NCBI RefSeq assembly: GCF_000237925.1 | Contig: NC_031502.1 | Coordinates: 29,463,266-29,527,265 of the forward strand | Reading direction: 5' to 3' | Source: Schistosoma mansoni | Lineage: Eukaryota; Platyhelminthes; Trematoda; Strigeidida; Schistosomatidae | Length of the DNA: 64,000 bases | Part shown: positions 33,484 through 46,700 of the stretch, piece by piece | Layout of the letters: every line of letters begins with the position of its first letter | How positions within the stretch are numbered: the first letter of the stretch is position 1 | The notes under the pieces: model-generated | Told to the model about the DNA's origin: nothing | What the model saw: the letters and a program-made list of their open reading frames with translations, nothing else | Databases searched by the model: none | Translations under genes and position numbers: made by a program

Positions 33484-35497
33484 GGTTCGACAGATATTGT
33501 GGTGCTAGCCGGAGACTTCAATACTCAGGTCGGGCACTAAATAAGTATGCGCCACACAATAACAATGAGGCCAGTAGTAGTTATCAGTGATTTTTGTGAG
33601 GGTTGTGATGATATACAATGAAATAGTGTAAAGCTTGCGTAAGGACCAAGAAGCCAGGTGGTTAGAGCGTGCTAATGAGTTGGAAGCAGCAGCCGTGCCC
33701 AATAATCACTGGAAGCTCTTTCAACCCATTCGAGTTGCCGGCAGCAAGAAGTTAAGTGTGAGTGAAACAATTTGTAAAAGATGACAGGATGTCAATCAAT
33801 CAACCTATCGATGTCCTGGATGATGAGCAGTTTTTTGAGGAACATTTCAAATGGTCTGCCGCCGCGGCAACATTGATCAGACTGTGACGACAGATCCACC
33901 TAACAAGGCGGGATTCCGAAAGGAACTCGAACACCTGTAGTGCCACAAATCATAAGGCCCAGATAACTTACCTCCGGCCCACTTTAAAGACGGTGGCGAC
34001 TTCCTGGTTAAAGAACTGACTGAAATGTTCACAAAAGCCAGGCAATAAGAGTGTTACAAATTATGGAATGAGTCGATAGTTGTCCATGTCTTTAAAAAGG
34101 GTTCATGTCACCTATGCAACAATTATCGGGGAATAAGTCCACCTCCCATTGCGTCCAAATTATTGGCTTCCGTTATACTTCGTAGATTATTCAAAATCCA
34201 GTAAAAATTGAATCGCGAGGAGCAAGCTGGTTTTCTCTGGTCGAAGATGCATTGATAATTTCACCCGAAGCCAAAGGTTAGAACACTGTCATACTTATCG
34301 CACGCCAACAATTGTAGTGTTTATTGACATTAGAAACACATTAGATTAGTTAGACAGGACTGTTCTCTGCGATTGTCTATTGAAGAAGAATGTGCTTAAA
34401 AAGTGTATTAATATCTTGAAAACCCTATGTACAAACAACCCAGGCAGAGTGAGGGCATACAACCACCTCTCTCCATCGTACCATTCAAGCAGTGGAGTTA
34501 GTCAGGGTTGCCCAATCTCACCATTCCTCATCAACTTTGCCATCGACGACGTTCTGGAAACAGCTCTGATGGATGTAAGTAATGACGGTGTGGATCCGTT
34601 TCCTGGAGAAAGATTCTTGACCTTGAGTATGCGGATGATATTATCTTACTGTGCGATGATACCCGAGTCATGCAATCCGCATTTAGTTAGTTGGCAATTA
34701 GTGTCCGTAAGTACGGTATGTGCTTTGCACCTTCGAAGAACGAAGTACTTTTACAAGACTGACAGGACCCTGATCCTGCACTCACCCTGAATAGTTAGCA
34801 GATTGAAGTAGTCAAGAAGTTCCTGTATTTGAGTCGTTGCATAAGTGCTGGTGGTGGTGTGAGTGATGATATCAATTAGCCTATAATGAAAGTCAGAGCG
34901 GCTTATGTCAATCCGAGTCATCTTTAGCGCTTTGGTGATGTTAGTCTGGCTGTAAAAGGTCGGATCTACAACGCGTCGGTGAGAGCAGTTTTGTTTTATG
35001 TTTGTGAAATCTGGCCTCTCCAAGTTGAGGATGTTAGACGACTCTAAGTCCGATCATTGTTGTCTCCAAAGGATTGCTGACATCCAGTGGCAACACCATG
35101 TTAGTAATGAGGAGGGTCAGCACTGTGTGTGTTCGGGCATGGCAACGACAATTCAATTAGTAACACCACCTTGAAACACTGACCTCAGTGGCTTGGACAT
35201 GTTCTACGAATGTAGTCCCAGAGAACTCCACGTCGTGCATTATTTACCGACGTCGTGACTGGTTGGAAAAGTCAGAGAGGTGGTCAGTGTATGACATGGT
35301 GTCGCGGGATAAAATAAAGCTATGCAGGACGGGCTTCTGTTGGTCCTTCACGACTCCCTGGTTGGGGTTTTAGAGATGGTGTAACACAGTGGCTAGAAAC
35401 GTAATCAGATATTGCTTAGAATAGAAGCCAATGGCGATCCTGCTGTAACTGAAAGAATTCTTTGCGGTTGTATTTTTACTAACTGAACTGTTTCTCC

Positions 35498-35530
<33 letters not shown>

Positions 35531-35700
35531 TAGTAGTATTTCAATCTCAAACACTAATTTCTGTTCGCTGTTGTTCATCTTTTTATACGTACCTTAGATT
35601 TTCTATCTCTCCACAACCTCTTTTTTATAGTGTGGCGCATATGTATTTGGTGCCCCCCTTATACCAATATTTATATATCCAAATAAACAAATAAATACAT
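33484..35700 (+). mobile_element. LINE-B (RTE/SR2-like), longest copy in the window
   Basis: Plus strand. It starts with a remnant of the endonuclease (VVLAGDFNTQVGH at about 33,500), then jumps to the linker (KDQEARWLERANELEAAAVP). The polymerase follows: GVSQGCPISPFLINFAIDD, MRMILSYCAM in a shifted frame, and the C-terminal region. A 61-codon frame at 35,188-35,373 has the same translation as 14,441-14,626 on the minus strand. The 3' UTR ends near 35,700 with the GTGGCGCATATG...GGTGCCCCC tail and an A-rich end. Internal deletion and frame breaks make it inactive. Confidence 0.7.
35499..35529. repeat. (TTA)n microsatellite
   Basis: About ten uninterrupted TTA/ATT units in the LINE-B 3' UTR. 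They are absent at the matching place in the copy at 14.1-15.8 kb, so they expanded after insertion or in a sublineage. Confidence 0.9.
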
Positions 35701-35704
35701 AAAT

Positions 35705-36005
35705 AAAAGTCTGACACACAGCGGCAACATCATGTTGGTGATCCTGAAGTTTGGCAACGAGTCTCTGAGGGCAGTTACGATGATATGATTGATGTCACCG
35801 TCTTCAGATTCAGTGGTTCGGAAATGTTTTACGAACGTCATCACAGAGACTTTTACATCGTGCTTTGTTTCCCGACGCTGGGATGGAGGTAGAAAGCGTA
35901 GACTTGATCAGTATATGACATGGTGTCGTGGCATGAATAAAGACTGCATAGGCCTAGCCCATTTGTCGACTAATTAAGACTCCCTGGCTGGGGTCTAAAT
36001 TAGAC
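35705..36005 (+). mobile_element. LINE-B C-terminal fragment
   Basis: A plus-strand piece resembles the LINE-B C-terminal coding region around 35,130-35,360 (a GHV-like segment, then QYMTWCRGMN). It sits between the 3' tail of one LINE-B and the 3' tail of the LINE-A copy on the other strand. Confidence 0.5.
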
Positions 36006-36008
36006 GCT

Positions 36009-37500
36009 TGGGATGTTATCAGAAACCGGTCGGCTACAACGTAGGACCAAGCACATATGTGCATCGGTCCAAGTTGCCACACCTCATTAGCACAACAAGA
36101 ACACAAAATTCATATAAGCAATTACTTCAATTGTAGTAATATATAAAAGATTGTGTACAAAAAGATAGTACAGGAAGAAGGAATTAGTTCGAAGAAAGAA
36201 AGGTATAAAGCAATTTTAATCCCACAGTTTAAGGGAAGACAAAGAGTGTATACACCTATGCCATTGTGATCGATTCTGAGCCATGTCACTCAGAGTCTCC
36301 AACCATTGGTTACGATAGTCACACGGACCCCAACCAAGTAGTCTGCACCTACCAACATTGCTAAGACCAGAAGTTAGTGACTTCAAGGACTAATGCTACG
36401 TTTTGGTTTGGTCGCCCTAACACTCTTCCAGCCATCCCCAACACTAGTTAGCATTGCGCGTCGTGGTAACCGGTGTTCAGACATACGTACCACGTGGCCC
36501 AATCATCTCAGTCGATGGAGATTTACAACCTCATCAACTGATTTACCATCATTCCCTAATACCGTGAGTCTAACCGCACCATTACTTACCCAGTAATCTC
36601 AGCAGATGTGAGCAATATTTCTAAGACATCTATGGTCAAATACTAGTAACTTACGAGTATCTTCTAATCTTAATGGCCATGTTTAGTTGTCTGGTGTTAC
36701 CTCCAGCAGCTGCCTTTTCCATCTCTTTTGCCTTCGTTGCCCACTACTGCTCACGGCCGTTCCTTAGATTTTTGGTTATTCTGGATCTGATTTGTTTTCG
36801 TTCTTCATCGTGTTCGGAGCCTGATGGGACGAGTTTATGAGAGTCTATCAGTGCAATAGACTTAGTAGAAATCCATTAGTTTTTTCATGACCATTTGGTT
36901 TAAATCATCAATAGGTTTCACTGCTGTTTCCACAGCTGTTTGTGTATCTTTCCAAGCAACATCTGGGTCAGCCTCATTTTCAAAACTACCTAAATGTGAA
37001 TTCAGTTGTTTCTGGAATCTACGTTTGGCTTTCTCGTCACTGAGTTCAATTCTAATGGGTCTTCTTAATGTTGTTTTTCTGCGTCGAGTGAGGCGAAAAC
37101 AAATACGTGCTCGTATTATGGCATGATCGGAGTCCAAACAGGTATTCCAGAACGATCGAAAGTCTTCTAATGAGCCTCTCCAACGATGACTGATGGCAAT
37201 ATGGTATATTTGCGTCCATCGTTGGTTTGGTGCATGGGGTCTCCATGTTAAACGATGTCTCTCCTTATGCTTATAATTAGTGCTTGTTAATAATAAGCGA
37301 TTGTCTGAATACAGTTGCTACGAGTACTATGTCTGAGAGTTTAGCTATTTCAAGTCATCCTTCACTTCATCCGGGCTGCAGTCAGTGGGAGCGCAGGCGT
37401 AAATGACGAAAAGGAAACGACGTGTGCCCCTATCCTGAATTCTCACGGAGCCGAAATCATGAAAAGCTGTGGAATATTCTGATTTGTTTCGCACATTTCA
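36009..37500 (-). mobile_element. LINE-A (RTE-like), uninterrupted copy
   Basis: Minus-strand element. The 5' end is truncated within the endonuclease near 37,500. A 91-codon frame (37,137-36,862) holds the end of the endonuclease and linker: DSDHAIIRARICFRLTRR, then IELSDEKAKRRFQKQLN and WKDTQTAVETAVKPIDDL. The linker joins directly to the C-terminal region (same internal deletion as the 1 kb copy, near 36,650), so there is no polymerase core. The 3' tail ends at about 36,009. At about 36,525 lies the empty site of the Gypsy-type insertion seen at 1,240-5,876. Confidence 0.7.
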
Positions 37501-37628
37501 ACTAAAATCGAAATTAATCCATTGTAGTGAAGTTCTGAAATTTTAATGCATTACCATGCTCTTGGTATCATCAGAGTCAAATTTATTTATAAAGGTGGTA
37601 AATGGAGAGATTAAAACCCATTACTCAC

Positions 37629-37718
37629 TTGACTTGGGTACTTTATAATTTAAAACTGTATCGTTCACTTTCTCCTCTATTTTCTTTGTCTGTGATTTAC
37701 GCCTTCGACTAGTAGGAA
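37629..37718 (-). CDS. Gene 2 tail exon F (90 nt)
   Basis: Acceptor CTACCCTTAG and donor GTGAGT. It encodes [20 protein letters not shown] and then VLNYKVPKS, 29 codons between two entering bases and one leaving base. Like the tail exons of gene 1 it is phase 1 at both ends and its length is a multiple of three. Confidence 0.6.
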
Positions 37719-40700
37719 CTAAGGGTAGAAATTTGAAAAATTTAATTAAGCTGTGATAACACGATGTATGCTAAACTAATGAACATTCTAGGCAGTGAAA
37801 TGTTGCCAAATAAAGTCGAAAGTGAAAATATATAAACTGACTAACTGGTCAGTAAATATTCAATATGTGTAACAATATCCAGCAGCAAAGCGGTTGAATC
37901 TCAGAGTCGATGTTCACTCTGAGACTCCAACCCAGTACCGTTTGCTTCAAACACCATCGCGTTATCCTCTTAGCTACTGAGTCCTGATAGCCACTTGCTT
38001 GTGCAATGGGGTGAAGTTTAAATTCACTTGGTATCGTTTACCTGAATCTTCCCTTTGATGTTTAGGACTGCAGTTGACCAGTTGTTGGGGATGTCAGATC
38101 CCCAGAACTCACTTGAAAAAGGCCCTAATTTTGTAATTTTATTCTGAAAATTTGAATTTTGTGTTTTCGTGCCAAGAAACGCCTAGTTGACATACAGCTT
38201 ACACTTTCCACTCGGAATCCCTTGACTGTCATTGGCTGACGGATTTCTTAGTACGCCATTTTGTCGCTCTCTCAAGGGCGTTTCTATCATTGTATAAATA
38301 AGCCTGATTTGTGTGCTTAGTGACCTCTTATTTTCTGGGTGCTTGTAGAATACATTCTCTACGCCTCATCAAGACTTCTTGATCTAGTTAGCGGGACCGG
38401 GGACAACGGATTAGAATAGCCTATCGTGTCACTATGTCGTTGACCTTCGTTCCGTTTACGAGTAAGGTGAACTCAAAATAGCATCTAGCATATCACCAGC
38501 CTCTTATTGGCATATGTGCATACTGTGCGTATCGCCTTAATTCACAGTAATTCTAAGCAAAGATGGATAGTGGCTAGCAGTGGAATCCAAGACGCGCGTT
38601 TCGTTCCATTTGGGACTCATCAGCTGGATGTACCTACATCTTAGAGTTGATGTCCACTCTGGGACCAAGTGAATTTATATTTGACATTATTATGGTCATA
38701 TTATTTCTAAATTATATTTTAGATGTGCCAAAAAACACAAATTTGTTTCATTTTGAGCTATTAAACAAAACTCAAGCAGAAAAACAGACAATTGCTGCGT
38801 GAACGTGAACAACGGTCATTCGACTTAGTTGACTTGTTAATTTACAGTTTGCCAAAAAGACAAAATCGAGTCAACAAATCGCTTTTTGAGATCATATATG
38901 CAATCGGACATAAGATCCAGTACATATACACTTTGCTTCATGTTTTCACATTTTGAGACAACATAAAGACACAAAATAGATAAATGAAAATAACATAGTA
39001 CTGAAAAAAAATAAAAATAGATAAATTATTTACAAAGAACGAGTAAAAAATCCATCTACGAAGCAAAATTCCAACTATTTTAGTGACGTAAACGTTGGAA
39101 AATTAATAGCTCCTTGACACAGATCAGTTACATTTCCTAAAAAACATCCGTTAACCAGCAAGAACAAAATATTTTGATTAAATTTTGCACTCACACGAAT
39201 GACTTCTTCATTAGACTCTATAAAAAGAGTTGGCTATGGTCACGTGCTTTTTGGACGGTGCCAGAAACGTAATTGCTAGTAATAATTTTCAGCATTAGGG
39301 TTTTGCCTGTTGTTGTCAATTCCTCTATCATAAAGGCGTTAATGTGATATAATTTTTTGACACGTTTTCCAAATTGTTGGAAAATTTGTACCTATCGATG
39401 TAATTTTCGGAAACTAGTATATCCAACAAGCCATTTGTTTCCTTAAAATCAACGGAGTGTACGCATCCTAAATTAAGAAAAGGCTTTGTAATGTACTTAG
39501 GGAAAGCGTAATTATTTCGATCAAAAACGTTTTTGCTGTTTCTCTCTATTCTTTATCGAATTCCTTACATGAATGTAATCGTTCTTCATACGTTAAACAT
39601 GATTATAAAGCGTATACATGACGAGCGTCATAAGTTCACACTAATTGGCGAAGTAAACGTAAACGGTTTGTCACTAACACGCTTGTGTACTTGCCGTTCT
39701 CCTCACCGTTATGGCAATTGGAAGCGAGACCATATGCCGATAGTACGAAAGATGGATACCGATGGCTTGCTTGTGGATTGTGAGGCGAATAGCATCAAAC
39801 TTTACAAGCCGTCATATCCATATACAAAGACCACACTCACTAGAAGACATTTCGCCAATAACCAACACAGACCAGGAGACTAAACATCACAATACTTCAT
39901 TACCTGCCTACCACTGGCAGGCCACTAACTCGTAAAAGAACCATTGAGTATAAACATGTGTTTTAGTTATTCCTCATTCCCATGAGTGGAGGGAATTTAA
40001 TTATATGGGTGTATATGGTGATGTCACGTGATATATTTCCTGGCATTGTGCCAAAGTAATAACCGCTTTCGTGTAGCTGTAAATGTATTTTATTTAGTAG
40101 AATTTTGCAATAAAAAGCAAGTTAAATAACATTCGTACCCCATAATCGACAGGAAATTGGATAACCCATGACAACTTCATTCTTGAACATCTTAAAAGCC
40201 GCTTTACGCTGAGCACTCTTTTTGAAGAAGATGAACACATTTCTATGTAAAGAAAAACGTATATGTTAAGATAAAACTAGCAGATATGTAGTAAAACCAA
40301 GTTTACATTAAAATTTTTTAGTTACTTTTCTCAGATTGTATCTAAACGTAAGTTTACGGAGATTAAAAATAACTATACTAAGTCATTGTAAATTATGGCC
40401 AACACTTCAACCTCATATTTACGAATACACATTTATTCAGGCATTAGTGAGGAACCTACATAGCTTAACTACTACTTCAACAACGGAAATAGACAGTTGT
40501 ATATCATCAAGCGAGCTAAAGTATTTATGTACAGAATGTTCAACATGTTAACTTCTAAAAAGATGTTTTCCATAAGAAACAATCCCGCAGCATAGTTTCG
40601 CGTAACCAATCAAAGGCATTACTAATAAAAAGAAACACGACGAGCTTGCAATATGTGTAACGATGTGTCCAAGTACCCGAAAAAAATGAAGACAGTAAAA

Positions 40701-43700
40701 CCATCAATGAACCAGTAACCTGAAAACAAGTTGACTGTTTTCGCCAAACAATTTTTTCGTATTTTTGTGCTTAATATAACAATTACTACCATAGACCCAA
40801 CTACTGGTAACGAAGTTCTCTAGTGGCCATGAACGGAAAACAACAAACCAATAATACTGTTTATAGTATATACCAACAAAATCTATCGATAAATAACTAA
40901 TAAATAAATACGTCTGATGATCGTCTTACAAGCAACATCGAAGACATGAGAATTGCAGCTTAAGAGCACATTCTGAATAAATACTGTGAATTTGATACAG
41001 TGAAATTCAACGTAAAGTTACTAATACATATGCTTTACTTTTTAGCTTACTCCTGGCAAAAAGCATAGAACTACTAACACATTACACAGACGCATTTATT
41101 CCCAAGCTAAAAAAATATTAAAAAAACAACACATAACATATTCGCATACTGATGTCATGGCTCGAAGTATCACATCTGAAAATATCTTTTACTGGGTTAC
41201 GATCAGTTTAGATCCCTCACTTTTATCTCGGAGGTCCCATGGTATGGTTGCCAGTCAATGTGGATAATGAATTAACCCCATAACCACATGATAGAGATTT
41301 ATAGACCACAAAAACCTCACCTTTATCTTATTTTACGCTCTGAAATCAACATTAAAATCCCACACACACACAAGCTTAAGTAGAGAACTACACTACTCAT
41401 AATTAGTATAATTTACAAGTGATAGACACATATGCATGCAGCACGTATTGCAAAACTTACTTATGCCTGTTACCCCTCGTGGAGTGGCATAGGCCACCCA
41501 CCAGCATTTACCATGCATCCCTGTCCTGGGCAATCCTTTACAGTTGCCATTCATTCTTTTGATGTATGCTTCCAATCCTCGGCACAGTGTGTTCTTTGGC
41601 CTTCCTCTTTTTCGTTTCCCTTCGGGATTCCAAGTTAGGGCTTGACTCGTGATGCAGTTTGGTGATTTCCTCAATGTATGTCTTATCCACTTCCAACGTC
41701 TTTTCCTAATTCCTTCCTCAGATTGAAGCTGATTTGGCCTCTTCCGCAGAAAGCTGATGATGATGGTATCTGGCCAACGGACATTGAGTATCTTACGCAG
41801 ACAACTATTTACAAATACGTGTACTTTTTTGATGATGGTTGTGGTAGTTCTCCAAGTTTCAGCTCCTTACAGTAGAACTGTTTTGACGTACGTACTGAAG
41901 ATTCTGACTTTGATGTTTGTTGAGAGTTGTTTTGAGTTCCAAATGTTCTTTAATTGTAGGAATATGGCCCTTGCTTTGCCAATACTTGCCTTTACGTCTG
42001 CATCAAATCCTCTTTGTTCATCGATGATACAGATACGTGGAAGTTTCCAACTCTTCCAGAGTATTTCCATCAAGTGTGCCTGGGATCGTGTTCTCTGTGT
42101 TGTATTTCAGGATCTTGCCTTTTCCCTTGTGTATGTTCAGGCCTACTGATACAGAGACTGCTGCTAGACTGGCTGTCTTGATCTGCATCTTTTGGTGTGT
42201 ATGGAATAGAAGGGCCAGGTCATCTGAAAAGTTCAAATCGTCTAGTGCCATCCAAGCTTTCCATTATATTCCGTGCTTCCCCTAAAATGTGGGGGTTTTC
42301 ATAACCCAGTCAATCACCAAAAGTGAAAGAGGGAAGGTAAGCAGTCTTTTCTGACTCCGGTCCTCACTTGGAATGCGTCTGTCAGCTGTCCTCCATGCAC
42401 TACTTTACACTGTAGTGAGTCGTATGAATTCCATATGATATTGAAGATCTTTTCAGGTACACCATAGTGTCGAAGAAGGCCCCATAAGTTCTTCCTATCC
42501 ACACTATCAAACGCCTTTTTCATAGTTAATGAAGTTGATGTATAGTGATGAGTTCCACTCAACTGATCGTTCCACGAAGATCCGTGGTGTCACAAATTTT
42601 AAAAATGTATTTTTTATTTTCAGACGAATTCTCAAGTTATTTAGACAAACGCCACCTACCTAGTATTGGAATCTTTACGTGATGTCGAGCTTAAACCAGT
42701 CAAAGATGTTTCGGGAAATAATGCTTTAATTCGATCATCATCAATCACATTGGGTACCTCTTTCAGTTTCAAACCATAACTTGCATAGGGAGGTTTGGAC
42801 GATTCCGATTTGGATTTACATTGTAGATTTGCTCTAACCAGTCGATTATTAATATATTTATGTTTACATTCATCTATAACAACTTGAAGATCATCCTTAT
42901 TCTTCATTTCTAATGTACATGAACTAAAAATAAAATTTAATGGAACTATGAATATGATAGATCAAAGTTTGAAGTAGTATAATCAGTTATAATATCTGAA
43001 CTCAAAATGACTTTTATTATGAGTTAGTACGAAGAACTGGAGAACTATTGAAAACCATAGAGCATTGTAAAACTGGTTCCTTTTAGTTTGAGACTTGAGC
43101 AGTATGGAACAAATAACCCATACAGCGAGTGGAACCAATACCATTAGATTAAATTATATGAATTCTCTACAAAAAAGTGTTGATAAATAAGTGATAAGCA
43201 TATGCTTACACAAGCGATTGGTCCTCACGAGTTTCCTATGGCTCTAGTGAGAAGTCATGATCTCTAATGTCAAATACGTCAGAATTGAGGCAGTTCACAA
43301 CCGAAGCCCTTGAATGACGATCGTGCTATTTTACGACAAACTACTAAAGCTGGGACTTTAAATAGTTGGACGGCGACCCAATAGTCTAAGGCTATTGTGC
43401 TTGCCGTGGCAGCTGGAGGCCTTCGGTTCGATTTGATTGGCTTGTAGATGTTTTAGTATGCTACTTTTTACATTATTATTGAAGGCAAAGTACATATACC
43501 CACATCCACTAGAGTTCGCTTCATTCTTCTTCGATGAGTTTAATGAACCATTTAGTTAGTGTTTGATCTATTTCTCTCTACTTAAGATAGAGCTACAAAA
43601 GGGATGAGAAAGTTCACAGTAATCGGTTGTAGGAACAATCGCTATTTATTATTACAAGAGCCCATCAAGGAGACAAGTAATATTGAATTATTTTATCTTA

Positions 43701-46700
43701 ATTGCATCTTCTCCTGCAAATACGACGGTCATATTTTATCACTAATAAAACTCAATAACTCAACTCGAACTTGATTCAATAACTATACAGATGTATATGA
43801 CCACCTGAATCAAATACTAATCGATCATGAGACATCTTGAGATCAATCTAATAATGTTAATAGTTGTAATCCTATGTATGATTCAATAAAGTAATACCTA
43901 ATAAGTACTACGCTTCATTTAAAGTGGTAAAGAAAAATAGTACCTACCCATTGAATATTCCAAACTTATTTACACCTAAATGAACACGATTGGCCATGGG
44001 GAAGTGTTCTTTAATCTCAGTCGCAGTGAGTGAGTATGGCAAGTTTCGTATAATTAAACAATTGGGACTATTAGTTACAAATTGTTTTGATAGATTAGAC
44101 TGGACTGTATTTTCTGTGTATCCAACAACCGCTTGATAATTTGGCTAGATAACAAATAATTATTTTTTTAAAAAGGCACATGAATAAATTGAAGCGTGTG
44201 CACAGAATATTTAGACAGATATGTAATATTTGAAGCAAGATTAAGGCAGTATACGGTTTAATTGTCTGATGTGAATATAATCAGAGTGGCAGTCTAGTGA
44301 TTAAACCAAACGACGTTAAACCATTAGGTCCCAAACTCAAATTACACTTCATTTACTTTCGTTTGGGCAGTTGGTTAGTATCACTAATTCTCAGACAAGT
44401 GTGGATCAAAGCCAAGTAAGTTAATTTGCACTTGGTTGCCAAGTTGCATTACTATTGTCATAACTATTATTATTTGTGATGATAAGCTTTGCTTGAAAGT
44501 TAAGTATGATGCAGAAATATTCTTCAAACGTTCTAGTAATTCTTTAAATATTATAGATACACTTTCCTTCCAAAGAATAAAAACAAAACACAAGAGTAAA
44601 ATAAGATTTATGACCAATTATTTCATTATACATTCGTAGGTATTAAAGTAGGGTAAGAGCACAACATTACCTGATCTAAAAATGAAATTTTTACTCATGT
44701 TCAACTGTCTCTCGATTGTTTCACAATTTAAGCTCATGAATTGAAATTCATGAATCCAAACATCACTGACACTTCAGAATCTGTAAAAACGTTACGGGCA
44801 GTCAAACCGCGGTATTACTCCATAAAGTTACTAACTGTTAGACAGAGTTAAGGGACGGACATTTACGTCGGTATTCTCATAGTGAGCATCATCAATGGCT
44901 GATGAACTTTGGTGAAATGGTTTGAGATCGGTCGGAGCAGTGTAAATGTATTTGTTTTTCGTCTTCCTTTAAATCCAGTAAGCTGGAATATTTCAAACAT
45001 CATTTCGCTAAAGCTTTGATTTTTTTAAACTATATCTTTCATGCTTACTTTACTATTGTTATGATTTTGATTATCCATTTTGTAAATCAGGAATAATGTT
45101 TATCAAGGGAATTAATTATACAGAATCCTTTACTCGCCATTGGTATAATGATTTTTAGCTCCTATTCATTTTGTTTAATAAATTTCATTATGCTTAAGCA
45201 TGTTGAATCAAACCGTTACATTTTTTACCGATCCTAGGTCGTTGGTGACTAATTGAATGAAAATCCATAGATAGCTTAAATTTTAGTTTTCTAAACTGTG
45301 GATTTTGATTTCTTTGATCAATTTGAAGGTGTCCTGAAGATGTTAAGTGCTTAGTGTCTAAGAGGTGCTTTTGATGATAGTGTAGTGACCGGCCAGTCTC
45401 GATAAGAACACGATTGGAATAACGGAAACAATTATTATTATTGTAACCAATTGTACCAGAGATTGTTTTACTGTATTTGTTTAACTGTATCAGTTTCACT
45501 TCTTGTTCCGCTCTCCGCCTTGTTTGGTTCGAGCTTGCTCACGCACTGCTTATTCGCTTGTACTCTTTGGCACGTCTCGGTATTATTTCGATACCACGAG
45601 ATCGCCAATAAATATACTTGATCTGGACTAGTAAAGCCTTCTGATTTACGGGCTATCAAGGGAACCAAGTCGTTTTTGGACACGTAATCGAATAGTAGTG
45701 GTGATCATAGTCCGTCCACGACTCGACATCCACTACAATAGTAACAAACTTAACGCTAGAAAAAAAACATATCACTTGTGCGACGACTATAGATACTAAT
45801 AGATGGACAAAACTAAAAAGGATGAAGAGTGAAACTTAGACACGCGACCCAACTGTTAAAATTCATGTTCAAAAATTTTATTCTGGACATCATATCTCAT
45901 TCGACAACAAAGAGTGCGAGACTTGGAAAATAAGCGACATGACAAGTGACAAAAAATTATTTGTAAGTACACCTCACAAAACAAATTGTGACAAATAAAC
46001 AGAAAAAATAAACGATGAAACCGAGGTTACTTAAAGTATGCTAAATGTACAACATATACTTACTTTAGTACCGTCAAACTCGATTGACTTTAAACGATTC
46101 ACAGCATCTAAGTAATCGTCATTACTTGAAAAGTCTAAAAGCGCGTGCTTCGAACCAGCTGTATTACGCAAATTCAAATGAATAACTGATGGAAAAATAT
46201 CCCTCAAAATGGTTTGGTTGACACTGCATGGTAGACTAGTAAGCAACAATTTTCGTGTTCCATGCGTTAGCCCTTAATAACGAAAAATCGTATACGTTTA
46301 TAAAGTTTTATTTAAAAGGAAGAAAACAAAATATAGTGTTAAGATTATCTTTATTTGTTGATCAACTAGAATAAGCTCAAGGACTAGGGATTATTTCTAT
46401 TGAGACGCTTTTCTGTGTAGCTTATAAATAACTGTAAATATCCATGTGAATTATAAGTGGGCGACCTTTTGTTATAAGGAACAGATACTACAGAGTATTT
46501 CGGGAAAAAAAATTTTTAGTCAATAGAAACATCAATGTTAAAATATAGAGACGAAATGAGATTGTTACTTAGATTACAGGGGCGAGATATAGCAAGGTAG
46601 CGAATTGTGATGAATTATAACAAGAACTTTCTACATCCTACAGGTACGAATTTTGACTGTTATCAGATTGAGTCGCTTGATAATCATATCAGTATTTAGG

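Noticed and set aside
35188-35373. 61-codon ORF repeated exactly at 14,441-14,626, considered as a conserved small gene
   Set aside because: It lies in a shifted frame of the LINE-B C-terminal region; the identity comes from the shared near-identical block.
39533-39883. 116-codon plus-strand ORF
   Set aside because: No recognisable domain, irregular composition, and it lies in an intron of gene 2 on the opposite strand.
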